Shown: positions 9,286-18,226, numbered from the stretch's first letter. The stretch is DNA of 64,000 bases from Acholeplasma oculi (GCF_900166985.1 NZ_FUZK01000002.1:62001-126000); one strand, 5' to 3'. The notes: generated by a model not told the origin, from the sequence alone. Translations and numbers: made by a program.

Positions 9286-10706
9286 TATTCCACCCCTCTC
9301 AATGATGGATTGAATGCATCTCTTAACCCATTACCAAATAGGTTGAATGCAATCATCAGTATTGCGATATATGTTGCTGGAAATAGGAGTAAGTGTGGAT
9401 GGTTTTGCATCACAGCTTGTCCTCTTTGAATTAACATACCAACAGATGTGGATGTTTGATAATTAATAATACCTAAGAATGAGAAACTTGCTTCTGTAAA
9501 TACGAAGGATGGGATTGCTAGTGCATAACCTGTAACAATTAATCCTAATGTATTTGGGAAAATGTGCTTGAACATGATACGGCCATCACTTGCACCTAAT
9601 GTTCTAGCTGCTAATACATATTCTCTGTTTTTAAATCTATAGAATTGTAAACGACCTGTACCATAAGAACCAATCCATCCTGTTGCTGTAAATGCAATAA
9701 TAATGACCCATTCAGCAGAACCAAATCGTAGGACTAGTAATGTTAATACTGCAAGGAATGGAACCGATGAAACAATTTCTACGAATCTATCAAATAATAA
9801 GTCTAAGACGCCACCATAGTAACCAACGATTGAACCAATCGTTAAACCAATAACAGCATTAATTAAGGTTACCCAAAATGCCATGGTTAAGGATACTGCT
9901 GCACCCTTCCATATTTCAGTAAATAAATCTTTACCTTCTCCTGTTGTTCCAAACCAGAAATATGTATCTTCTGGTAATTGATCCAGTGATACTTTGAACT
10001 GATCTAATCGAACTTCATATTGATAATAGAATGTACCAGGCGCATCTGGGTTTTGTTGTTGAACAATACGTCTTACATCAATAATATAGTTTTTAGCCAT
10101 ATATTCATCGAATTGTTCTTGTCTTAACGTACGAATAACTGGTGCTAATGGATTTAAATTAGAATTACCATTATTTACTTCATCAAGTATACTGTAATAA
10201 TCTTCAGGCATATAAGATGCACGGTAATTAACATATTTATAATAGTCTACTTTAACTGTAAATGAACGGATTCCCACAAAATCCGGATGATTTGGATCAT
10301 CAAGGAGTTCTTGTGGTAAACCTTCTAAGATAATACCATGACCAAATTCATTTTCAGGATCTGCCATGTGAAGTAGATATCTTCTACCTACTGTAATAGT
10401 TTTTGTTCCATCGAAAACACCAAAATCTTCTAAGAAAGGAATTCTAGGTGTTAAGTTTGCTAAACGAGCAGCATTAACTGTTGATCTTTCAAATAAATTG
10501 TAATTTTTTAAGTGAGGACCAACTATAACAAATAGTAAGATGAAACAAATAATAATAAATGCAACAAAAGAAGCTTTGTTTTTCTTAAATCTATTCCATG
10601 AGTCTTGATAGTATCCGATTTCTTTAGTTTCTAATGGAATATCATTGATTGTATCGGATTGTTTATGTACCAAAACAAGTTTGGATTTATCTATATTATT
10701 CATCAT
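9285..10706 (-). CDS. oppC: Oligopeptide ABC transporter permease OppC with extracytoplasmic insertion
   Basis: 473 residues versus about 300 for usual OppC. A first membrane helix lies at about residues 44-64. Then comes a soluble stretch of about 190 residues, rich in Asp, Tyr and Pro, before the conserved permease part begins (TGEGKDLFTEIWKGA, then GLTIGSIVGYYGG). The EAA loop AARTLGASDGRIMFKHIFPN contacts the ATPases. The N-terminal insertion is at the position of the OppC periplasmic loop, so it should face outside, where it may touch OppA. The start codon overlaps the oppB stop (ATGA). Confidence 0.9.
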   Translation of the reverse strand: MMNNIDKSKLVLVHKQSDTINDIPLETKEIGYYQDSWNRFKKNKASFVAFIIICFILLFVIVGPHLKNYNLFERSTVNAARLANLTPRIPFLEDFGVFDGTKTITVGRRYLLHMADPENEFGHGIILEGLPQELLDDPNHPDFVGIRSFTVKVDYYKYVNYRASYMPEDYYSILDEVNNGNSNLNPLAPVIRTLRQEQFDEYMAKNYIIDVRRIVQQQNPDAPGTFYYQYEVRLDQFKVSLDQLPEDTYFWFGTTGEGKDLFTEIWKGAAVSLTMAFWVTLINAVIGLTIGSIVGYYGGVLDLLFDRFVEIVSSVPFLAVLTLLVLRFGSAEWVIIIAFTATGWIGSYGTGRLQFYRFKNREYVLAARTLGASDGRIMFKHIFPNTLGLIVTGYALAIPSFVFTEASFSFLGIINYQTSTSVGMLIQRGQAVMQNHPHLLLFPATYIAILMIAFNLFGNGLRDAFNPSLRGVE

Positions 10707-11674
10707 GATAATTTCCCACTTCCTACACGAACTCTTGGATCAAATAATGTATATGAAACGTCTCCAACAATACCACTTAGTAATGTTAAGAACTGTCCAA
10801 ATGTCGTGATTAACATCAACATAGGATAATCTGGTGGAACACTATTGAATGCATCTAAGTAAATTCTACCAGTTCCATCGACTCTAAATAAACTTTCTGT
10901 AATAATACCACCATTCATGACACCAATGATTCCAATAAAGAATCCTGGTAAAAATGGTACCAATGCGTTTTTAAGTGCATGGCGATACGTTGCTTGACGT
11001 TTTGTTAAACCCTTAGATCTTGCTAGTAACATATAATCTTGTGTTAATTGTTCTGTTAATTCTGCACGAACACTTCTTGCTGTTCCAGGTATTGCAGTAA
11101 TTGTTAATAGAATTACAGGCATAATAAATGTTGATATACCATACCAGAATCCTAGTGAACCAAATTCAGTTGCAGTTGCAACTTTATAGTCTGGAACGAT
11201 TCTCCATTGGAAATAAAAGAAATACTGAGCAATAACAACAACTACGAAATAAGGTACAGAAATAAATACCATAATACCTACTGAAATGATATGGTCAATC
11301 CATTTATTTTTGTAAAGTGCAGCAAATACACCAAGTGCAATTGCAAGTGGAATGGATACAACATAAGGAATAATGTTAATTTGAATGGATGCAGGAATCT
11401 TAGAGAAATAATAACTACCAACGTCTCTTCTTAACGTTTGAGAATAACCAAAACTACCGTCTTGTACAATATTTCTAATCCAATAGAAAAATTGAACGAT
11501 GATTGGTTTATCCCATCCTTCCTTTATAACCATTTGTTGGTACCAAATATCATCTCCACCAATAGGCGCTACATGGTTATCTGGCATTAATTTAATAAAA
11601 ACGAAGAATATAAAAACCGTTATGATAAAAGTTAAAACCATAAGGCCCATTCTTTTTAATAGGTATTTAAGCAT
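10703..11674 (-). CDS. oppB: Oligopeptide ABC transporter permease OppB
   Basis: 323 residues with about six membrane helices and the OppB-type EAA loop (ARSKGLTKRQATYRHALKNA). The N-terminal pattern MLKYLLKRMGLMVLTF is typical of OppB/DppB permeases. It is the first gene of the oppBCDF block, preceded by AAGGGAG and by its own good promoter at 11739-11768 that is overlapped by a palindrome. The stop is TGA, one of the cases showing that UGA is not tryptophan here. Confidence 0.94.
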   Translation of the reverse strand: MLKYLLKRMGLMVLTFIITVFIFFVFIKLMPDNHVAPIGGDDIWYQQMVIKEGWDKPIIVQFFYWIRNIVQDGSFGYSQTLRRDVGSYYFSKIPASIQINIIPYVVSIPLAIALGVFAALYKNKWIDHIISVGIMVFISVPYFVVVVIAQYFFYFQWRIVPDYKVATATEFGSLGFWYGISTFIMPVILLTITAIPGTARSVRAELTEQLTQDYMLLARSKGLTKRQATYRHALKNALVPFLPGFFIGIIGVMNGGIITESLFRVDGTGRIYLDAFNSVPPDYPMLMLITTFGQFLTLLSGIVGDVSYTLFDPRVRVGSGKLS

Positions 11675-11716
11675 TTTATTGTCTCCCTTGTGTTAAAAAT
11701 TAGATGTTTTTATGCT

Positions 11717-11735
11717 ATATACATTTAATGTATAT
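11717..11735. promoter_or_regulatory. Palindrome at the oppB transcription start (operator candidate)
   Basis: A perfect inverted repeat, ATATACAT-tta-ATGTATAT, lies directly downstream of the oppB -10 box and should cover the transcription start. A site here would block initiation when bound. The cognate repressor is unknown. Confidence 0.5.
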
Positions 11736-11738
11736 GAT

Positions 11739-11768
11739 ATTATACACTAATTTGTTTTTTTTAAGCAA
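11739..11768 (-). promoter_or_regulatory. Promoter of the oppBCDF operon
   Basis: TATAAT (11739-11744) and TTGCTT (11763-11768) are separated by 18 bases, about 65 bases before oppB. This allows oppBCDF to be transcribed separately from oppA. Confidence 0.6.
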
Positions 11769-11868
11769 TTTTTTTTATAAAAAATAAGTATGCATGGATC
11801 ATCACTTAATTTAATTTTTGCATATTCATTTTTTGTAAAAAAACACACAAAACGATTATATAGCATAG

Positions 11869-11902
11869 ATACACCTGAGACATGTGAACATCTCAGGTGT
11901 AT
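11869..11902 (-). terminator. Stem-loop between oppA and oppB
   Basis: A 12-base-pair perfect stem (ACACCTGAGA/TCTCAGGTGT plus two A-T pairs) with a 10-base loop starts 38 bases after the oppA stop. No run of T follows directly on the minus strand, so it may be an attenuator or an mRNA 3' stabiliser that keeps oppA mRNA more abundant than oppBCDF. Confidence 0.6.
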
Positions 11903-11939
11903 TATGTTATATGTTTTTAGCTAATTAAGTTAGATTCAA

Positions 11940-14651
11940 TTAAGCTTGTGCTTCAAATGCAGCTTTGTAAGTGTTATATATACCATTTTCAAAATCAGCA
12001 TCAGTATTTAGATAACGGTATCTGTTAGAACCCCATCCAAATGCTAATGAGTATTGTGGCCATGTAACTACTACGTTTGATTTATAAACGACAGCGTCAG
12101 CACGTGTAACTGTAGGAATCATAGATACGTGTTCTAAGAAAATATCTTCGAATGCAGCTAACATATTCCAAATATCTTGAGTAGCACCTACAAATGGTTC
12201 AGCAGCTGTTGCATCCCATGGAGTATTACCCACGTTGAAGAATGCTAACCAACCGTTTGTACCTTTATAGATACCAGCTTCTTTATCTTCTGTTTCTTCT
12301 AACTTCTCAAGTAATAATAGATATTCAGGTAAGACATCTTCATCATCTTTAATTTCTAATAAGTAGTTATAAGTATTTGTTAAGTCAACAGTAATTTCAG
12401 AAGTATAGTATTCAGCCATGTTTCCTTCGACCCAATCATCTTCATATAATGGTTGTGATAAGTCATACGGTTGAGATAAACCAAGGTTTGCTCCACCTAA
12501 GTCAGCACCAATAAATGCGATGAATGGATATTGCCATTGTGAACCTACGGATGATCCGAAACCAACGTTTAATAACGCGATATCAAATTCCCAGTCTCTT
12601 TGAGCAGCTGAAGTTGTTGCTTGGTTACCCCATTGAATTTGAATGTCAAATTTAGCCGGAGCTAGAGGGTTGAACCCAGCACCATTGAATAGTAATTCAT
12701 AACTAGATTCTAAATAGTTTGCAAGAGCAACGTTTAATTCTGTAGAATTAGATGCAACATATTTAAGAACAACTGGACCTGTGTTACCAGCAGTTAACCA
12801 GTCAGCATATGCTGCATCAAATAATTGAACAGCACGTTCTGGAATATAACCGTTTGTAGATGGGTCAATGTTGTGTTTTTCTAATACAGCTAAATGTTGA
12901 GGTGATTCACCAAATAATAATGGATCTTGTAAGTAAGCTTTAGCATCAGATGGAATAGGTAATAGTGATGGCACGTTTGGTGCGTAAACACTTGATGCAT
13001 AGTAGTTTCTGTCAAATCCAAATAACATAGCTTGACGGAATCTCTTATCAAACATAATTTCAGGTTGTTCGTGTCCGTTTTCAACTTTTCTAGAACCAGC
13101 AAGGTTCATAGTAATATATTGAGGGTATCCACTCCAACTTCTGAATAAGTTGTCAGCTTCAGCATAAGCAGCATAGTTAGAGTTTGATAAACCTAATACG
13201 CTTAATACGCCTTGTTCAAATAATTGAGTTTGAGTTGCAATGTCTTCAACGATTTGTACAACTTGTGATTTATAGTTAATTGTTTCTTTAGCTACATAAT
13301 CATAGTTCTTGTTGAATACTAACATTTGGTTTTCATCCCAGCTCTTAATTACATAAGAACCATATGATACATAAGGAGAATCTGGAGTACCATAAGTTGA
13401 GTTAATACCATTTGTTAATGATGCAGCATAAGCAGTTGGGTGAACTAATCTGAAGTTATTTCCATAACCAACAGCAGCTGATTGTGATACTGGTTTCCAG
13501 AATGTTAATTTAAATGAGTATGTTCCAAGTTTTTCAAAACCAACAGAAGACCATGCTACAGTTGTTTCGTTAACAACTTGTTTACGGTATTCAGCAGCAT
13601 TAACGATTGGAGCACCATTAGTTTCTGAACCATCTTGGTAGAAGATTGTAGAACGGTAGTTATTTTGTTGAGGATCTAAGTATTGTTTTAAAGTATACTC
13701 ATAAGTATCCGCAGTAATTGCTAATCCGTCTTCAAACTTCATATCTTGTCTAATGTTATAAGTCCATGAAGTTGAGTTGATTGTTGGAGCATTTAATCTG
13801 TCATAACCACCATCTGGAGTTAAGTGTTCATTTCCATCAGCATCAATTGGGAAATTTGTTGCTCCCACTTTAATTTGACGGTAATCAAACGCTTCAATAG
13901 AGAATTCTCTATCTACAACTTTTGTAAAGTCACCAATATAATCAGCAGCGCCATCAGCGATTGCTTTAGCCCAGTCCACTTCAGTTGTATAAAGCGAAGT
14001 TGATAACATATCGATGAATGCATCTTCATGTGACCATTGGTATGTTAATGGGTTTAAGATCAGTGATGTACCTTCTGTTACTGATGTTGTATATGTTTCA
14101 GCATCTGCGTAGTTAACCGCTTTAGAATTTAGTGGTTCCCAGTATGCAAACAATGTTAGACCAGCAGTTACTTCTAATGGGAATGATACTGCTTGTGGTT
14201 CTAACCAAGTTAAACCAGCTTTACCTCTGAACCAACCACCGAATCTGTATCCTTCTCTTGTTGGAGGAGTCGGAGCAGATACGCTACCACCTTCAGATGG
14301 TAAGTATTGTGTTGGTACTGAAGCACTAGTTTTCGTATTAAATCTTACAACTACTTGAGTTGTCCATCCCGCATATAATGTCATATCAGCAGTTACTGGA
14401 GTGTCGAATGTAAATTCTTCACCAGTTGCAGCAGCAGTTGTATACCACCCTGTGAATGTATATGCAGTTGTAGCATCGCCCTCTTTAGTTGGATCTTCAG
14501 GCTCTACTAATGTGGATCCGCTATCAACCGTTTGAGGGTCAACAGGGCTTCCGCCTTGTGAATCAAAGGTTACAGTAACTTTAGGTGCCGCACATGCTGC
14601 TAGCAATCCTAATAATGCTACTAAACCTAATGCAAATAATTTTTTAAGCAT
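11940..14651 (-). CDS. oppA: Oligopeptide-binding lipoprotein OppA with two N-terminal InlB-type repeats
   Basis: 903 residues. Lipoprotein signal with lipobox LLAAC (Cys at about 20). Residues about 27-175 are two InlB/List-Bact repeats (VTVTFDSQGGSPV...YTFTGWYTT...LYAGW, then VVVRFNTKTSASV...YRFGGWF...LFAYW). The remaining 720 residues match the extracellular solute-binding family 5 pattern, with WTYNIRQDMKFEDGLAITADTYEYTLK as the tell-tale region (WxxxxRxxxxFxDGxxxTAxD). This class binds oligopeptides outside the membrane and delivers them to OppBCDF, encoded just downstream. The repeats would set the binding domain off the membrane or let it adhere. The promoter has an extended -10 and a cre-like palindrome upstream. 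Confidence 0.9.
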   Translation of the reverse strand: MLKKLFALGLVALLGLLAACAAPKVTVTFDSQGGSPVDPQTVDSGSTLVEPEDPTKEGDATTAYTFTGWYTTAAATGEEFTFDTPVTADMTLYAGWTTQVVVRFNTKTSASVPTQYLPSEGGSVSAPTPPTREGYRFGGWFRGKAGLTWLEPQAVSFPLEVTAGLTLFAYWEPLNSKAVNYADAETYTTSVTEGTSLILNPLTYQWSHEDAFIDMLSTSLYTTEVDWAKAIADGAADYIGDFTKVVDREFSIEAFDYRQIKVGATNFPIDADGNEHLTPDGGYDRLNAPTINSTSWTYNIRQDMKFEDGLAITADTYEYTLKQYLDPQQNNYRSTIFYQDGSETNGAPIVNAAEYRKQVVNETTVAWSSVGFEKLGTYSFKLTFWKPVSQSAAVGYGNNFRLVHPTAYAASLTNGINSTYGTPDSPYVSYGSYVIKSWDENQMLVFNKNYDYVAKETINYKSQVVQIVEDIATQTQLFEQGVLSVLGLSNSNYAAYAEADNLFRSWSGYPQYITMNLAGSRKVENGHEQPEIMFDKRFRQAMLFGFDRNYYASSVYAPNVPSLLPIPSDAKAYLQDPLLFGESPQHLAVLEKHNIDPSTNGYIPERAVQLFDAAYADWLTAGNTGPVVLKYVASNSTELNVALANYLESSYELLFNGAGFNPLAPAKFDIQIQWGNQATTSAAQRDWEFDIALLNVGFGSSVGSQWQYPFIAFIGADLGGANLGLSQPYDLSQPLYEDDWVEGNMAEYYTSEITVDLTNTYNYLLEIKDDEDVLPEYLLLLEKLEETEDKEAGIYKGTNGWLAFFNVGNTPWDATAAEPFVGATQDIWNMLAAFEDIFLEHVSMIPTVTRADAVVYKSNVVVTWPQYSLAFGWGSNRYRYLNTDADFENGIYNTYKAAFEAQA

Positions 14652-14684
14652 ATTTCTTTCCTCTCTCTTAAATAATTGTTTGTA

Positions 14685-14714
14685 ATTATATCATGCTTTT
14701 TAAAAATATTGCAA
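14685..14714 (-). promoter_or_regulatory. Promoter of oppA
   Basis: TATAAT (14685-14690) is preceded by TGA (an extended -10), with TTGCAA (14709-14714) 18 bases upstream. It lies 34 bases before the oppA ATG. Confidence 0.65.
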
Positions 14715-14728
14715 CACTTTAGTTTCAT

Positions 14729-14744
14729 TTGAAAACGTTTTCTA
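14729..14744. promoter_or_regulatory. cre-like palindrome upstream of oppA
   Basis: TTGAAAACGTTTTCTA contains the perfect 12-base palindrome GAAAACGTTTTC and fits the Firmicute catabolite-response (CcpA/LacI family) consensus WTGNAARCGNWWWC closely. It sits 15 bases upstream of the oppA -35, a position compatible with activation or modulation. Whether this organism has CcpA cannot be seen here. Confidence 0.5.
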
Positions 14745-14806
14745 GCAAAAAAAATGATTTTAACCCTTAAAATTCAATAAAAAGGACAAAAATCGTGTTT
14801 TTTGCA

Positions 14807-14844
14807 CAAAAAAAAGAAGCAAAGTTTTTTAAACTTCAACTTCT
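14807..14844 (-). terminator. Rho-independent terminator after the S41 protease gene
   Basis: The outer stem AGAAG/CTTCT and inner stem AAGTTT/AAACTT are separated by a small internal bulge and followed by eight T on the minus strand. It lies 11 bases after the stop at 14855. Confidence 0.85.
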
Positions 14845-14854
14845 TTCTATAAAA

Positions 14855-17455
14855 TTATGCGTAAACGGACTCTAAAATACCTAAAAGTGTTTCGTTGTCA
14901 TAAATATTTTCCATCGATACTGGATGTGTTGGATTAATTCCAAACTCATTTGAAGTATAAACGTATGGATCTTCTTCTGTACCACTACCTGTACGATATG
15001 CATTTATATTATTAGATGACATCGTAAATGCAGTACCATTTGGAAGTAGAATTGGTGTAATTGATGATGCACCACCACCAGATTGAATACCAATGATTGG
15101 ACCTAAATTATTATCTTGGAAAATAGTTGCTAAACTATTTGCTGCAGAAAATGATGTTGGTGTAATTAATAATCCCCAATTTAAATGATCATACGTAGGT
15201 ACACCATCAATATATACAAACGATGTAGATTCGGATTTAGTTGCACCATTCATACTAGATACTGCAAAACTATCACTTGTAATAAAACCAACTACACGGT
15301 ATAAAGCACCTACATTACCACCTGTATTCCAAGTGATATCTAAAATAATGTTTTCAAGTAATGGAGATTCTTTTAGAATTCTATCCATTTGGAATTCCAT
15401 ATAGACTGCACTATCGGATTCAATTAAGTCAAATACTGTCGCAACAAACACTGGTTTTTCATCCGTAGTTGGTTTAACTGCATAAGATAATACTAGTGCA
15501 TCATAATCTGAACTAAACTTCACTTGAGCATAATATGTATTAGCCCCATCAACAAGTTCATAAATTAATCCGACTTTTGCAAATCCTAATCCCACTAAAG
15601 CTTGCTCATAATTTGTAGCATCTGTAAGTGTAAGACCTTTAATTAATACCTCTAATTTGTTTTCTTTAGTTGTTGATTCATTATAATAGAAATATTTTGT
15701 TCCTTGATTTGGTACTGGGAATTTAGAACCATCTGCTTTTAAGACAGCATCTACTTGTTCTTGACTCCATGCAACATCTTCTGTAATATCACTTGTTGAA
15801 AAACTATCCAGTGATAAAACAACACTCTTCTTGGCTTCATCTAAGAACCAGAATAGTTGTCTATTTGGGTGGTTGGATGCAAATCCACTTTGTTGAATAT
15901 CCCATTTAGCTTTGATTGCAGCATCTGTTGCGATTAAACCTGCATTATACCAATTTCTAAATCTTGGACCATACATGGATAAACTACTTAAGGATGGGCC
16001 ATGATATGCAGGATCATTAAAGTATCCTGGATATCCGTAAGATGTATGTGGTTCATCGATTCCTTTAACTAAGAAGTCAGCAATGGCTGCATCCATTCTA
16101 CTTGGACTCTTTGTAACGATGGAACTGGATATTTCAAGTAACTGATCATAATAAGTTTCAACTTCCATAATATCTTGTAATCCGTAAAAGTTATCCATAG
16201 AAAATGCTAGGAAATTAAATGTATGAATTGCTAAATCCGCAGGTATAGAACCTTTATTCACTGATGCATTTCTAATTGTTTCATATGCATCTTCACCTTC
16301 ACTTGGAAGTGCATAAATTCCATATAAACCATCATAATTATAATAAACATTATAATAACTAGAACCAGCAAATAATTGGTTCGCTATATAATAAGGTACA
16401 ACAACATCACCTTCATACATGACAACATCCATATTATATTGTTTTAAATCATAAACAACATCAATACCCGGTGTGTAACTTGAGAGTGGGTTTTCTCTAT
16501 CATATTCAATATGTCTTCCAAAATTAGTTGCTGTAGAATATACATATGCCCAGTAAAACCCAGGATCTGGTGCAGTAAATGTATCTTCAACACTATCAAT
16601 TGTTAAATTAAGGTCATAGGTATGATCTTCTTCTTCATCGTAATAATCATATTGAATATAAATTGATGTTTCTCTTGTATCATAAGTAATCTCATAAGCA
16701 GGATCAATAAATCCTTCTAATAAATCAAAGAAGTCTACAACACGGATATAAGGAACAGATCCACCTTCTTCAAATAATAACTCAACTTCAGCATCAGCAA
16801 CATCATACTCTTCTGTTAAATTCTCAAAAGGTACGACACGCTTATCTTTTAATACAACTTCATCTGTATAGTAAAGATCGACATCAAATGTTGTATTCAC
16901 ATTCACACCTTCTAATCTAAAGCGTGCATTAATGACAACATCATCAACCATTTCATCCCCTGGAAGTAATGGTAAAATAATTCCACTTGTTGTTACATAT
17001 GGATTATTAGATGTCCATGTAATAATCGAATTATGTACAGGTCCTCTTGCAACTGTATTCAATTCTCTTTGATTTAAATAAAGGTTTGCTAGTACGGCAT
17101 CAATATCCTCTTGAATCTTTTCTTCTACAGTAGGAACAACCACAGGGTCAGCTTCCTCTTCCCATAATGCATTTAATGTAATATTTGCAGTAATAGCTGT
17201 GTCAAAATCAAACGCTTCACTTTCATCCGTTAAATACCAATATAGGAATAAAAAACCATCTTTAGTTGGTTCATCTGGTAAATTTGCTAAACTACCTTCT
17301 TTAACACTTTGGCTTGTAACTTCTGATCCGCCTTGTGAATTAAAAGTAACTGTATAATAAGTATCTTCTACAATGGGTTCTTCAGTGGGTGGTTCGACGC
17401 ATGCCACTAAAAAAAGAACCATTGTTAGAAAAAATATAGATAATATCTTCTTCAT
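14855..17455 (-). CDS. Lipoprotein with one InlB-type repeat and a C-terminal S41 peptidase domain
   Basis: 866 residues from the ATG at 17455, chosen because AAGGAG lies at ideal distance; a longer in-frame start at 17488 has no such site. Lipobox FLVAC. An InlB-type repeat follows (YYTVTFNSQGG...LFLYWYL...LNALW). The middle 400 residues resemble nothing I can name. The last third looks like a tail-specific/S41 serine peptidase: NIILDITWNTGGNVGALYR (the D-x-R/T-x-N-x-GG strand), then ITPTSFSAANSLATIFQDN with the nucleophile-type Ser, and GPIIGIQSGGGASS. S41 enzymes use a Ser/Lys dyad or a triad with Glu; I cannot place the base with certainty. A terminator follows, so it is a single-gene unit divergent from tetR. 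Confidence 0.8.
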   Translation of the reverse strand: MKKILSIFFLTMVLFLVACVEPPTEEPIVEDTYYTVTFNSQGGSEVTSQSVKEGSLANLPDEPTKDGFLFLYWYLTDESEAFDFDTAITANITLNALWEEEADPVVVPTVEEKIQEDIDAVLANLYLNQRELNTVARGPVHNSIITWTSNNPYVTTSGIILPLLPGDEMVDDVVINARFRLEGVNVNTTFDVDLYYTDEVVLKDKRVVPFENLTEEYDVADAEVELLFEEGGSVPYIRVVDFFDLLEGFIDPAYEITYDTRETSIYIQYDYYDEEEDHTYDLNLTIDSVEDTFTAPDPGFYWAYVYSTATNFGRHIEYDRENPLSSYTPGIDVVYDLKQYNMDVVMYEGDVVVPYYIANQLFAGSSYYNVYYNYDGLYGIYALPSEGEDAYETIRNASVNKGSIPADLAIHTFNFLAFSMDNFYGLQDIMEVETYYDQLLEISSSIVTKSPSRMDAAIADFLVKGIDEPHTSYGYPGYFNDPAYHGPSLSSLSMYGPRFRNWYNAGLIATDAAIKAKWDIQQSGFASNHPNRQLFWFLDEAKKSVVLSLDSFSTSDITEDVAWSQEQVDAVLKADGSKFPVPNQGTKYFYYNESTTKENKLEVLIKGLTLTDATNYEQALVGLGFAKVGLIYELVDGANTYYAQVKFSSDYDALVLSYAVKPTTDEKPVFVATVFDLIESDSAVYMEFQMDRILKESPLLENIILDITWNTGGNVGALYRVVGFITSDSFAVSSMNGATKSESTSFVYIDGVPTYDHLNWGLLITPTSFSAANSLATIFQDNNLGPIIGIQSGGGASSITPILLPNGTAFTMSSNNINAYRTGSGTEEDPYVYTSNEFGINPTHPVSMENIYDNETLLGILESVYA

Positions 17456-17483
17456 TCGCTTTCTCCTTGTAAAAATTATTCTT

Positions 17484-17513
17484 ATCATATCACAATCTAT
17501 ATCGATAGTTCAA
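17484..17513 (-). promoter_or_regulatory. Promoter of the S41 protease lipoprotein
   Basis: TATGAT (17484-17489) and TTGAAC (17508-17513) with an 18-base spacer read leftwards, about 30 bases before the start. Confidence 0.5.
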
Positions 17514-17543
17514 TGAATATATCTCTAAAATATAAAATATTCA
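17514..17543. promoter_or_regulatory. Inverted repeat between divergent promoters
   Basis: Arms TGAATAT and ATATTCA, 7 bases each and 16 apart, lie between the back-to-back promoters of the protease gene and tetR. This is a plausible TetR-family operator but the arms are short and AT-rich. Confidence 0.3.
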
Positions 17544-17552
17544 GTTATTGAA

Positions 17553-17581
17553 TTGACAAAACAACGTTTGCTCGCTAAAAT
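17553..17581 (+). promoter_or_regulatory. Promoter of the tetR gene
   Basis: A perfect TTGACA (17553-17558), a 17-base spacer and TAAAAT (17576-17581) lie 44 bases before the tetR ATG. Confidence 0.75.
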
Positions 17582-17624
17582 GAAGGTATAACATTGTTCG
17601 TGTATCGGGAGGATAAATTAACAT

Positions 17625-18215
17625 ATGACTACAAAAGAAAGTATATACCATCATGCAATAGAACTCTTTTCTAAACATGGTTATCACCAGTTAGGAATGA
17701 GAGATTTAGCTAAAAGTGTCGGAATTAAGGCATCCTCTATTTATAATCACTATAAATCTAAAGAAGATATTTTATTAGATATTTGTAATGAGTTATTAGA
17801 TGGTATGAAAAAACATATCTACCCACTTTATAAAAACCAAAGTTTAAATCCTAGATTATTCTTTACAACCATATCTCTTGAAACCAATAAATTCTTTGAA
17901 ACACCAAAAATGCAGCAATTAACAAAATTATTAATTCCACTGCAATATGAAATACCGAGATTAAAAGAAATTATTTTAAATGAATTTATTTATAAACCAA
18001 GAACAGCGTATAGTTATTATTTTAATCAACTCATGCAACAAGGTAAAATGAAAAAAACAGACGCTATGCTTGCTGCTAAAATTTATCATTCATTCTTTAT
18101 CTATCATTTTCATGAAAAGTTCTTAACCAATGAACCGAATAACTTTTTATTAACTTATGAGGAACTCTTTAAATCACACATTGACTTCTTCATGAATTAC
18201 TTTGAAATCTCATGA
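17625..18215 (+). CDS. TetR-family transcriptional regulator
   Basis: 196 residues. The N-terminal 50 residues form the TetR helix-turn-helix: TKESIYHHAIELFSKHGYHQ, then MRDLAKSVGIKASSIYNHYKSKEDILLDI, very close to the family pattern. The C-terminal ligand domain is not assignable. A GGGAGG lies 12 bases before the ATG. It is divergent from the S41 protease lipoprotein, its most likely target along with itself. The gene ends in TGA just before a terminator, so UGA is a stop codon in this organism. Confidence 0.9.
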   Translation: MTTKESIYHHAIELFSKHGYHQLGMRDLAKSVGIKASSIYNHYKSKEDILLDICNELLDGMKKHIYPLYKNQSLNPRLFFTTISLETNKFFETPKMQQLTKLLIPLQYEIPRLKEIILNEFIYKPRTAYSYYFNQLMQQGKMKKTDAMLAAKIYHSFFIYHFHEKFLTNEPNNFLLTYEELFKSHIDFFMNYFEIS

Positions 18216-18226
18216 TTCCAATTAGA

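Noticed and set aside
11869-11902. Stem-loop after oppA as a full terminator
   Set aside because: No T run follows on the minus strand; kept only as attenuator or stabiliser.
17456-17488. Longer N-terminus for the S41 lipoprotein
   Set aside because: The start at 17455 has AAGGAG at the right distance and gives a proper lipoprotein signal.
18213-18215. TGA as tryptophan codon (Mycoplasma code)
   Set aside because: Read-through of the tetR TGA would run into the terminator stem; conserved Trp positions in the proteins use TGG; oppB and others end with TGA at sensible lengths.
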